DNA of 64,000 nucleotides from Ciona intestinalis. Lineage: Eukaryota; Chordata; Ascidiacea; Phlebobranchia; Cionidae. The translations under genes and the position numbers were made by a program. How positions within the stretch are numbered: the stretch's first letter is position 1; the number at the start of each line of letters is the position of its first letter. The stretch spans positions 1,215,479 through 1,279,478 of the forward strand of contig NC_020169.2 of assembly GCF_000224145.3 (NCBI RefSeq), written 5' to 3'. The notes under the pieces are model-generated. The model was not told the origin of the DNA. It searched no databases and was given only the letters and a program-made list of their open reading frames with translations. Below are positions 24,976 through 35,309 of this stretch, piece by piece.

Positions 24976-25105
24976 AAGGTGGCTGTACACAGTATCCGGA
25001 ATTCGTCCGTTTTTTCTGTTTTGTCCGGATTTCGCTGCCGCATGCGGAACTCAGTAATGTGTTTGCAAGCGAATTCGCATGCTGGATTCTGTGTACAGCC
25101 ACCTT
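24976..25105. mobile_element. Foldback element with perfect 17-bp terminal inverted repeats
   Basis: Left end aaggtggctgtacacag (24976-24992) and right end ctgtgtacagccacctt (25089-25105) are exact reverse complements around a 96-bp centre rich in 'gaattcg' and 'catgcg' motifs. It begins about 180 bp after the GPCR stop, probably within the 3' UTR or just past it. No coding capacity and no clear target duplication was found, so the superfamily is unknown. Confidence 0.85.
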
Positions 25106-25167
25106 AACATGTTTTCATTCGCTTTATCCTTTTTTTCATTCGCTTTATCCTTGCCAGTAATCTAAGA

Positions 25168-25284
25168 ATATTTATAACCGTATCCTAATGACTCTAATAG
25201 AGCATAGTTCAACTTAAAAGAACAATGAAAATATGGGATATTATGTGTTAACGGTGTATAGTCTATAATACCCCACAGTATACC
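25168..25284 (+). mobile_element. MITE family copy 12 (5'-truncated)
   Basis: 'ataaccgtatcctaatgact' through 'ggatattatgtgttaacggt' and right end 'taccccacagtatacc'. Confidence 0.6.
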
Positions 25285-25696
25285 ATGTTTGGTTTTTGTG
25301 CTGTATCCAAAAATTATAGCAATGTGTTTATCAAAATTAAAGACACGCGTTTTGTATTCGAATTATCGCGTTCGTAGAGTTTGTAGCATTGTAATTGTAA
25401 CAGTCATGTTAGGACTTTCAATTTACCAGTCTGTCACATTCGGTAACGTTAAATACCCTATAAAAGTCATACTAGAAATTCGTCAAACGTTTTATTTTAG
25501 ATTTAACCTAAATACAGTCGAATAGTTTATACCGCAAAAGAAACTATATAGTAACTTAACATGTATTTGTTAAAACAAATTTTGGTGTCACAAATATTCA
25601 TTTTAACCGTTGGGGATTCTGTGTCCAAAAAATCATCATGTAGTAATACATTGTGCCATGTTCTTATAGCTAGATAAGTCAGGTAAAACGTGTTTA

Positions 25697-25856
25697 ATTG
25701 TGGGGTAAGATGGGATATCGTTAGCGCCTAAATTCCGTATTTCCAGATCGTGTTTTAAACAATTACCAACGCTATTTCAGACTCGCGTGGTTACTGTTAT
25801 ATAATTCTTTAACAATTTAAAACATGTTCCATCTTACCCCACCCCATCATATATAT
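25697..25856 (-). mobile_element. MITE family copy 13 (inverted orientation)
   Basis: Reads 'ggggtaagatgggatatcgt' then 'gatcgtgttttaaacaatta' and ends 'catcttaccccaccccatca', that is, the family core on the minus strand. Confidence 0.8.
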
Positions 25857-27214
25857 AATCAAAACTCGCGTTTACAGTTTCTGCCATTTATGGCTTTGGT
25901 GGTATATAGTAGCGGTTGGTAGAGTTATGCAGTCCATGTGTCACACTGCTTGCTATATAAAGTTACATGACACTATACGACCAACACAACGGTATCAAAT
26001 ATTTTGATATAAAATTTATTACGAAATTCCAGACTCGCGCTGTATTCTAAAATCAATTGTACGACATTCCAATTTTGGCAATTCAACAACGGGCATATAT
26101 AGTAGTTCAACGTTCCGAAGAAATACGGAATGTATTAACGGAGATATGGCATCTGTCGACAGCTTCATATAACAAGTTTTAGCACTTTGAAAATTCTATG
26201 GCGGGATATGTTGACTCATTGACTGACAATTTGTATCGCGAAGTAAATTTTGACGTTTATCAAGCATAACGTGTAATAGAGAACACAAACCCAATACTTT
26301 CGAGTGTATTTGACAGGTACTGATGTCTCTGCGCAAAACGGACGTTAAATTTTAGTTTATATTAAATTTAAACGTTTAAGTGTCCCTAGTAAAATTTATA
26401 GCTTAACGCTTGTGCGTGTGCGTAAAAGTGCCGTAAATGTTAGAAACTTCTCTTAACAGTAAGGAGAAGAGAACGGCACGTGATTACAGGGGGAAACCCA
26501 AAAGAAAGTTTTTTAAAGTAAATTATAACTGGAAAGCTACAACGATAAGTGTCATATGTTTTTGCTCATTTTTAGCATGAACAAATAAAGTATAAAAGCG
26601 CAAGGAAAGTAAAAGAAAAAGTGATGGCAAAATTATTACAGCGAATTTTATGTAATAAAATATTAAGGCGATTTTATGTAATATTTCTAACTAACGATTA
26701 AACTGAAATGTAACTTTGTAGTTACGTTACATAAATACTTGAAATAAATGTTGAGCTATATCGGTTGTGAAGTCACACCGTACTCCGAGAGGTGACGTCA
26801 CGTCGTCTACGTAATTGTACGAGAAGAAGTTCGCGAAAAGACAAGACGGTAGTGATTAAAACTTTCAGCCGCACAACGAAACATTTTACTCGCAAAATCT
26901 TGGCTAGGTCTTAGGTATTGTACTAGATAAGAAAAAAAGAGCCAGTCAAACGTGGGAAAAGGACAAGTAGTTTTTCTAATTTTAGATTTGCTATAATATT
27001 TCTATATTCGGTTTGAGCGTCAGTTTCTCTTTTTTTGCGGAACATGAAGTATAAAAGTTAGAATTTTTAAGTTTTTTTGTCACATTTTAGGATCGGATCA
27101 GTCAGTTTAGGGTCTAATGGCTTAATGGGAAGTGTTGGTAAAATGAGCATAAGGTTTTATACGTGATGGTGTACATATTATGTATGAGCAGTAAAGGAAT
27201 GTCAAAACTAAAAA

Positions 27215-27385
27215 TATTTCCATTTTCAAAAAAAAAATTCTGTTTTAAAAAAAATATTTCTGTTTTCAAAAAAACTATTTCTGTTTTCAAAAAAATATTT
27301 TAGTTTTCAAAAAAACTATTTCTGTTTTTAAAGAACTATTTCTGTTTTCATACAAATGATTTCTGCTTTTAATGTCACGAAAACA
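27215..27385 (+). repeat. Tandem repeat of about 22 bp, 'ctatttctgttttcaaaaaa'
   Basis: Seven to eight imperfect units of 'atttctgttttcaaaaaaa' line up head to tail, ending about 50 bp before the start codon of the microseminoprotein gene. They would lie in its promoter or 5' UTR. Confidence 0.8.
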
Positions 27386-27435
27386 TTTCAGGTTTTTATC
27401 TAGGTTTAAAGCTAAGTATTTTTAACACAATCAAT

Positions 27436-30400
27436 ATGTTGCCAACGTATGCGGTTGCCATTTTGTCGTGTTTTGCACTGGTGAGGGGCGTCCAGGGGCA
27501 GAGTGGGGACGGAACTGACAATTCGGTGCCGAATCTACCCGCTGGGTTGGACCTCAGGTCAACATACAGCGATTGTTACTTTGATATTAAAGGTGATATT
27601 ACTTGGTATGGTAGATTATAAGGCGTTATAGATGTATATTACTGTGGGGTAAGAAGGGATACCTTTAACACGTATTATTCAAATAACCTGATTGTGGGCT
27701 AAGCAATTAAAAACCTCCCATGTGAGTCATGATGGTATGATTTTATAATCCTTGTTTACTTCTAAATGGGGATGAAAATAGAATAAAATGTGTTCCATCT
27801 TCCCCCACCTACTTTACTAGTGTGGAGTAAGATAGGATACAGTTAGCACCTAGATTCCATACTTTCTAATCGTATTTTTAACAATTATTAGCGCTCTTTT
27901 AAAGTCCCAGATATACGGTTATACAATTCCGTAGGTATGCTTAGTGTCCCATCTAACCCCACTCTACTATAGTCAAGGTGGGGAAAGATGGGACACTTTT
28001 CGTTCTATTTTGGAAATTATGTGCTAAAGGTGTCTCATCTTCCCCCACAGTACTATATATAGGGTTATTTTATTGCATAGCTTAAACGTTTTATTTTTTT
28101 GAAAAAATCAATGTGGTTCGAATTCCAATGACCGATGGTACGCATATTTTACAAGTTCCACAGATTGTGTTGTAATTGTTGATGACTATAAAATTGCTAA
28201 CCACATTTAAATATGTAAACACGACTTAAATATCGCGGTGGAGACAGGCGGTAGTGCATGGGTTCCGCACAATTACTTCCTACGCATTTAGCATTTGAGC
28301 GACAGGCCCAATTAAAATACTCAGGCGGATTTTATACGTTTCGTTATGCGAAGTAGCGACTTGTATACAAAGAAGAAAAATACATTAGCTTTATTATTTA
28401 ATATAGGGGGTTGGGGTAAGGCGGGACACCTTTAGCACATAATTTCAAAAAGTCTTAATCGTTTTTTGAACAAATATAACAATGGTCTATGGAAGTCGCG
28501 AGGATACGGCTTTACAATTTTTTAATGTTCTTTTACTACCAAAAAGGACGCGAACATAGAATAAAAAGGTGTCCCATATTCCCTCACCTTACTATATGAC
28601 CACTTCCGGTATCATTCCCAACCGAAATTATTCTACGAGTAAAACTTTAACTCGTTTGAACTTACATGAATATTTCGACCTCTGCCATATAGGAACCTTT
28701 TCTCCGTTTCTATTATTTGGGTAAGGTGCCTAACGAGTTTCGAGTTACTTCACAAAACATCCGTTCGTCCTAGTGAAGTTATTCCGGTATTTTAACGGTC
28801 GGTGACCCAGTAGATCGTATGCCCCTTTAGTTTTCTAGTGGCCGCTAAACCTCCAGATTGGTTACTGCATGACAAGACAAAAATGCCCCGACTTTTGTAA
28901 CAGTAGCGATAAGTAGCTGGTGCGCTTTATCGGTTCCTTGTGAGGTTAAAATAGCGTTTTCTGACCGTGCGAACGTCCAGCACGCCCATTTGTGTAAGGA
29001 CCCGTGTTATTCAAACTAGTCAGTATCTTTGAAGGGGTCAAGTACAGGAAAACTGGGCAACTATTTTAAGAAACTTTAATCACAAAATAGGGGCGTAATT
29101 GACGCTTTTACAGCGGGATAGAAATGTTGTGCATAGATCAAAAGTTATTTGATAAAATATATATTGTTAACTTTTTTTCCAATACGGCAACTGCAAGTTA
29201 ATTTTAAACGTTATTCCCGTAACGCGCACGTGCAAGAGTTTCGTATACGCGGCAGTAAATATTTTGGTCTGGTGGGTTTGGTTGCCTGTGACGTAAGGTA
29301 ATCACTCTCCGACGTCACCGTTCTTAAATGCGATTATTAATTTGACGAAAGTCGAAATTATTGCGGCCGGTAAAAACCCGCAAAATTTGTAAACAGAAAT
29401 AGGACGCTTGTGATAAAACACTGAACGGTGAAGTATTACAACAGTATGTAATTAAATCATGTTCGTTTTATCAACTCAATCTTAATTTCGAGATAATTTA
29501 GTAGATTGGGGATGCAAATCATATTTATTACTATTTGGTGCAATTTTGAGCTGACGGCTTTAGTGACACGCAGAGTTTAGGTGGGGTTGAAAAACAACGA
29601 ACGATCGCTATCTTAAGCTATTCGTGGACAAAGGTGGTTTGTGCATAACTCAATAACCGCGGTGTTGGGATTTTATCAGAAATCGAATTCCAAGACACCA
29701 AAAATGCACGCGATAGACATACCAGCAGGGCATCTTGGTTCATTGAATGCAGCGATTGTTCCAATGATAGTGGAACCAAGGGGGCGTGGTGGTGAAACTT
29801 TTTCGAATGTGAGAGGTATTTTTCTGCTGCGGTCCGCGCACGGAACACAAGGCGCTTTTCTCTGTATTTACACAACAAGGGATTGTAACATGGGTACCGT
29901 CGCACCAGATACGCGCGAAATATGCGGACCGCGTTCCAAGCCAGCAACATTTGCCGCCGCAACTTTGTTACGAACAATATTCCGTTATCCGCCGCAATAT
30001 AATGATCCATTCATGCAGCTAAGTGCGAATACAATGGAGAGAAGTTCGACTTTCTAGAAATGTGGATGACGAAGGACTGCCACATGTGTACGTGCTATGA
30101 TGACGCGGGGGTGCTCTGCTGTGACGTGTAAGACAATGTTTGTTTATTTTTCAGTTATTTTTTAGAAGGAAAATTGGAAAGAATCCAATGCTTTAAGTAT
30201 AAAACAAAACGACCTGCCACCAAAAAGAATAGTACAGTCTGTTACCTGTTAATTTCTACACAGTAGCCTATTCTTAACTATATTAAGTAAGATAAAGTGT
30301 AAGATTAAGTCAAAATCCTCTAACATTTACAGAATCAAACGACCCATTGATTGGCCTCCGCTTTGTACGCCACGAATCGACAAGAAAACATGTAAAGTTG

Positions 30401-30525
30401 AACTAGTAGTGATCGGTCAGCCACAAAACAAATGTCCTAATTACTGGCAAAAGAAGAAGAAGTTAATTAAGCCTGGACTGCGACGAGCGACGGTTTACGT
30501 TCCGCAGACGAGACTAAACATTTAA
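27436..30525 (+). CDS. Secreted beta-microseminoprotein (PSP94)-like protein, three exons
   Basis: Exons 27436-27592, 30019-30127 and 30333-30525; 152 residues. A signal peptide of about 21 residues (LSCFALV core) precedes a mature part with exactly ten cysteines: 47, 55, 73, 76, 78, 86, 87, 100, 109 and 123. The pattern C-x7-C, then WMTKDCHMCTC, then LCCD, matches the PSP94 family (MSMB and MSMP), where ten conserved cysteines form five disulphides. The WMTKDC..CTC block is particularly close to vertebrate MSMP. The C-terminal tail after Cys123 is basic (KKKK), unlike MSMB. Exon 2 was placed at the tgcag acceptor (30018), because that adds Cys55 and closes phase 1 to phase 2; a weaker acceptor 30 bp later would lose that cysteine. 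Intron 1 is 2.4 kb and full of MITEs. AATAAA at 30831-30836. The function of invertebrate members is unknown. Confidence 0.82.
27636..28060. mobile_element. Cluster of three MITE copies (14-16)
   Basis: Copy 14 (27636-27820, inverted), copy 15 (27822-27970, inverted) and copy 16 (27975-28060, deleted, plus) lie end to end in intron 1 of the microseminoprotein gene. Each pair of ends shows the ggggtaagat/atcttcccc type termini. Confidence 0.8.
28402..28601 (-). mobile_element. MITE family copy 17
   Basis: Left 'gttggggtaaggcgggacac', right 'tcccatattccctcacctta' then ctatatg. Near full length, minus orientation. Confidence 0.85.
28602..30018. other. Intron remainder with long open frames on both strands
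   Basis: Within intron 1 of the microseminoprotein gene. Between 29618 and 30057 both a plus frame (138 codons, from 29641) and a minus frame (130 codons) stay open, which is long for this AT-rich genome. The local base composition is also more GC-rich. Neither frame resembles a family I know, and neither matches the reading frame of exon 2. No function is assigned. Confidence 0.35.
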
Positions 30526-31139
30526 TAAGACCAAGGTCGCCTCAATGTACAGTTTCTTTACTCGTCAACTACACTATTTTATGCGGTCACAGCCCACAGT
30601 CGTGGCATTTTTGCAAGCGGAGTTGTTGTATATATTGTAATTCAAAATATATTCTCGGTGTATATACCGTAGATTTATCAATAATTGGTTTTTACTTTTG
30701 TACTACGTTACCGTTACCAGTTTATTTTTTCACAAAAAAAAAACGTTGAAAAGAACAAACCACAAATATTTCAAAATTTCTTCCATGTGTGCCGAACTTG
30801 TTTTAATACTTATTTGCGTTCCAAGTTTAAAATAAAAGTTTTTCATTAAAATTGCTTGTAGTATATTGAAGGCCGATGTTTAAACAGTTTAACAGCAAGA
30901 TACTGTTACTGTCATATACCCTAGGGGAGTTTCGTCTTTTGGCATATTGTGTTCAAGATGTCTTTAAACTATTTGAAAAGAGAATGTAAATGATCCATAA
31001 AGAGATTTATTTCGTGACAAAAATCAGAAAATAGAGAATTTCCTTTTTTGATACCGTAAGAAACACTTCTTAGTGCATGCGAATATGTGGCGTTGCCTAC
31101 GTCATTGGATTGCACAAAAGTAGAATAACTTTATTTGAC
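30526..31139. other. Convergent 3' region between microseminoprotein and RGP1
   Basis: Holds the plus-strand AATAAA at 30831-30836 for the microseminoprotein gene and minus-strand AATAAA signals at 31130-31135 and 31006-31011 for RGP1. No other feature is visible. Confidence 0.6.
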
Positions 31140-34100
31140 CTAAAACCGTAACAAGGGCAAAGTATGTGACGCCGCCACATTCTCCGCTTGGGTTGGCATG
31201 GTGGGTAAGACTTGTACAGGGATGTCCCATGATGTTACTTCTGTTTTTATCTTCCCAGGTCCTTGCCACATTCGGTCACGCTGCTGTCCTGTTTCTAGAT
31301 CTAAGCCCTTTAAGGGTGACGTGGCAGTGACAAATTCAAAATGAAGCCTCCATTTTAGACACACTGTGTAGAAATTGTTAGGTTTTAATCAAACATTCAG
31401 CTAAAATACTTACCAAGTTCAGTTAGAAAGTTAGGTGTGACATGTAATGGAATTGGAAGTATTACATGAGTTTGGTTCGCAAATAAACAGAACTCAATGT
31501 GTTTTGCGTAAGATATAATTGCATTCCCCTGACTTGGCGAATGCTGGCATTCCTCTGCCAATATTTCTTCACTTTGTAGACAGACCATGTACTGTGAATA
31601 AATTGCATTTAAAGAAAATCCAGTTACAATGTGACTCATTTTAAAAATTGTATGTAGTAAGGTGGGGGGAAATGGGATACATTTTCATTCTATTCTTTGT
31701 TCAATTTAGTAGTAAAACAGGAACATTCAAAGAATAATAAAACCATATCCTCACGAATCACATAGACCAATGTTTATTGTTTAAAACAGATTAGAATAGT
31801 TGTTTATTATGTGGCAAAAGTGTCCCGTCTTCCCCCACCCTACTATATATCAAGTCCTGACTACTGTGTAAACTGTATCACATGTAAGCAAAAATCAAGA
31901 AACACATTACCTGTAAACATGGTACAGTACCATCAGCAAAGTTGAACACCCCAACAATATCTTCTCCAATCTTTGCAGAAGTTTTCATTAACGAGAAGAC
32001 ACCCATAAGTCCATTGCTGTTTGCTATCTTGTAGTTTTCTGTAAGAGTTACAAATACAAAAGTCATGAAAAACAACAACTGGGTGGGTAATTCTGAATTC
32101 TTCATGGTTATGGTCAAACATTAAAACTGTCAGGTACAGCCTTAGTGAGCTTCATTGAATGAATGAATGAATGAATGTAATTTGCTTTATTCTTGTGTGG
32201 CTGAAAAACGGCAGTCGTTATAACAGGTGTGTACTGTTTCATCTCGTACCAGCTTACAAGTCACCATGAATCTAACTGTATGGGTTATTGTATCTTTAGA
32301 AAAATTTTTACTTTTTGTTTTTTTTGTAGGGCTGACAATTTGGACAACCCATTATTGAACACTGGGTTAGGGACCACAATCATCCTTGAACACATAAATG
32401 CTGGGTTAGAGGCATACATGCTTACTAACTGTGCCATTGCATTGACTGAACTCATTTCTAAATGAATGAGTGTGAAACTTGATATATTTTTAACAACATG
32501 AAACATTGACACAAGACCTGTTACTTCAAATTGATAAGCTTGGGTGAGTCTGAATTTACTTCTAAACTGCCTAATTTTTATAGTCAAATCGAACATAAAC
32601 CTAGATCAATTTAAACTTTGCCATAAGTATAACCATCTAATTAAAAAGGAATATGCACAGGAAATCTTATCGGTTTAAAAAATGACAAATATAAAACTAA
32701 TTTACTGTAGGATCGTCGTGAAGTGATGGTACTTAATACATCGGTTGCAATATCAAGGAGCTGACCCTTTGTTTTCTTTTCTTCAATAAATGGGTTGCTG
32801 GGAATTTGATCTTCATTTATTTGATATTCAGTTAAACCTGTAAAAATACAAATGACCGGCCCTAAATTTATCTATTTTTCCCATAATGTTATACAATGTT
32901 GTCTTAGATTTTACAGAACATTCTATACAATATGGTAAGATAGCCGAACGAATGAAATATGGGTAAATTTACTTAGACTCCGAAATGTGTATCTCCTGTA
33001 GCCTACATACTGTAACGTCCAATAAGATATGGCCAATAGACTAAATATTCTTTTCTGAGCAAAATGTTGAGTTTTGGTATTTTGGTTATTGCCACAAATA
33101 AAGGCGTATTTTGTAGTTTAAAAGCACTGCTGCACCAAGTGATAAACTTAATTGAAAACGGCAAGTACTACATGTATTAAAAACACTTTGTGAACAATAG
33201 TAAAACAAAATAAAAAAATGGGAAACATATGGCCATTATTTTTCAAATAAGTATATAGTAGGGTGAGAAAAGATGGGATACCTTTAGTACATAATATCAA
33301 AATATCCTGATTGTTTTAAACTATTAACAATGGTCTGTGAGAGTCGTGAGGATACAGTTTTATAACTCCTTGAATGTTCTTTGTTTATTTCCAAACAGGA
33401 AAAGTAAGTTGAATGAAAACATGTCCCATCTACTCCACCCTACTATAAAAGAAAAGTAGAAAAAAAAAATTTTTAACATATATAACTTGCTTACCATACA
33501 CAACTAATACACGAACAGGAATTCGTAGCAGTTTTATCGGAGCCCCAACCCTCTGCGTGCCAACTGTCAGTTTATATGAGTATTTACATGAAGGGCCTCT
33601 ATATGTGGGCGGTGTGTCACTAGGAATGGCTTCTTGAAATTTAACTGGAACGATCAAATTTATATTTAACATACTAATATAATACATATCATACCAAATA
33701 TATATAGTACTGTGAGGTAAGATGGGACGCGTTTCGCACATAATGTCCTAATATCCTGATTGGGTTTTAAACAATTAACATTGTTCTGTGAAAGTCCTGA
33801 GGATTTGATTTTATAATCCTTTGAATGTTCTTTGTTAAGCCTGTTAATTTCACTGTAAAAGCGATCAATTAATTGTGCTGCATTTATTTTTCAAAATATT
33901 TTAATTAATAGTAAGTTGGTAGAACGTTGTTTAGGTACTTACATACTTTACTTTCTCCAGGAGCAAGTTTCAAATCACAGAATAAAATTTTGACAGGAGT
34001 TTGTAAAACACAATGTCCTTGTTCATCTTTGTATGGAACAAATGAGGTAGATGGACCCACATCTGGTAAACATTGTTAACTGTTACAAACATACCAGAAT

Positions 34101-35309
34101 TACACAACACAAAAAGTTTAAAGATTAAAACTACTTTGAATAGAGCTTAGCTGACTATAAACTTTAATAGCCTGAACCCAATATCAAAGTTTTTCAAGCT
34201 ACATGCCATACCACACTTGGCATAAGACGTTTGCTAATTGACAATAAAGCTAAAAGATCTCTGGCATATATTGAGTAAAATATATTTATGGAATAGGTAG
34301 CCCTAACTATTAGCAAGACGCCATATCAAACTATGCGTTAATTAAACAGATTGAGAACCAATAACCACAATACCTAATATACCCATATATTTGGAATACA
34401 ATGTTCATTATATCTAGTTCATAATATACAACCTTTCCGCTTTGCCAACATATTCTTCATGAGTGCAGGTGGCAACACTACTCTTGCTTCACTTATGCTA
34501 CAGAAGCAATGAAGTTGAACACTTGCCCATGCGATTGTTTCGCTTTCTCTGCAAAATAATTAACTATAATATAAGTCAACCACACAGAGTTAACCTAACA
34601 TGAAACTGCAACAGCAACTTAAGACTTACAACCACACAAAGTTAACCTAACATGAAACTGCAACTGCAACTTAAGACTTATGCATCCAGTCTGTAGAGTA
34701 TGGCAGTTCCTGACGAGATCTCGCGGGTGCAAGACGGTCTTTTTCGCCTGCTATCAATCATCAAAAATCAACACGCAAAGCATGTACATTTCCAAGCCAC
34801 ATTAGAAAATCTTAATTAATGTAATATGTATTTTTTCATTGCAGGGGACAAATTATGGCTTGTATACCCAAAAGTTTGTTAAAAAATCACCTGTGCACCT
34901 GCCATACTCTGCAGACTGGTTATGCACTATGAGAGCAATCGTTTTATGGTATTTAAAGAAGTTTAAATACCAACGGAGATAGGACACAAATGGCAAAGTT
35001 TTAGGATTTTCAATATAATTTTTAGGTTTACGAAAATTGAATGACACTTATAACACATTGTAGAATGCAACAAACGTTATTGCTATGTGATCGGCAAATT
35101 AACCCAAAGTGGGGAAACTTGAACCTAAAATCTAGTCGTATATAAGGCATCAAACAACATATATACAAGTTAAACCATTAAACAACAAAGTATTACGTGT
35201 TATTTCCTGGTTCCGTGTCCGGTACATTAGTGAACGTTAACGAGCAATGAATAGTTTCCCCAGCAAAGTAAACCGAACCTCGCCTCAGCTTTGCCACGAC
35301 CTCGATCAT
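31140..35309 (-). CDS. RGP1: RGP1 homologue, RAB6A-GEF complex partner protein 2 (8 exons)
   Basis: Minus-strand exons in order: 35197-35309, 34433-34548, 33943-34062, 33495-33644, 32706-32837, 31911-32038, 31414-31591, 31140-31363; 386 residues (human RGP1 is about 391). It begins [18 protein letters not shown], like the vertebrate start MIEVVAELSRGPVFLAGE. Further family landmarks are [77 protein letters not shown] and WRLHFEFVT, with a C-terminal [14 protein letters not shown]1 pairs with RIC1 as the exchange factor for RAB6 at the Golgi. The arrestin-like beta-sandwich fold is known for the family and not visible directly. MITEs occupy three introns, and one intron holds a SINE. The exon 3 donor was placed at GTAAGT (33942) because it alone joins the next exon in frame. 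Confidence 0.95.
31652..31849 (+). mobile_element. MITE family copy 18
   Basis: Left 'agtaaggtggggggaaatgg', right 'tcccgtcttcccccacccta' then ctatata. Full length, in an RGP1 intron. Confidence 0.9.
32155..32465 (-). repeat. SINE copy with clear (GAAT)n tail
   Basis: Begins with 'gaatgaatgaatgaatg' (3' tail on the minus strand), then 'taatttgctttattcttg', 'cagtcgttataacaggtg', 'gggctgacaatttggacaac' and a degenerate tRNA-like head near 32400-32440. In an RGP1 intron. Confidence 0.85.
33252..33447 (-). mobile_element. MITE family copy 19
   Basis: Left 'tatagtagggtgagaaaaga', right 'tcccatctactccaccctac' then tata. Minus orientation, in an RGP1 intron. Confidence 0.88.
33702..33838 (-). mobile_element. 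MITE family copy 20 (truncated)
   Basis: Left 'tatatagtactgtgaggtaa' and core to 'tgaatgttctttgtta'; the right terminal repeat is missing. It begins 58 bp upstream of the acceptor side of RGP1 exon 4. Confidence 0.75.
34577..34680. repeat. Tandem duplication of a 52-bp unit
   Basis: Units 34577-34628 and 34629-34680 differ at only two positions (cacagag/cacaaag and acagcaa/actgcaa). In RGP1 intron 1. A recent local duplication. Confidence 0.92.

Larger units (their letters stand above)
25106..27435. other. Intergenic stretch before the microseminoprotein gene
   Basis: No gene recognised. It holds two MITE copies (25168-25284 and 25697-25856), a perfect CRE-like palindrome TGACGTCA at 26793-26800 and a tandem repeat at 27215-27385. 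The promoter of the microseminoprotein gene is expected in the right-hand part, but no TATA box can be assigned with confidence. Confidence 0.5.

Noticed and set aside
30019-30057. Weaker acceptor 30 bp inside microseminoprotein exon 2
   Set aside because: Would drop Cys55 and break the ten-cysteine pattern; the tgcag site is better.
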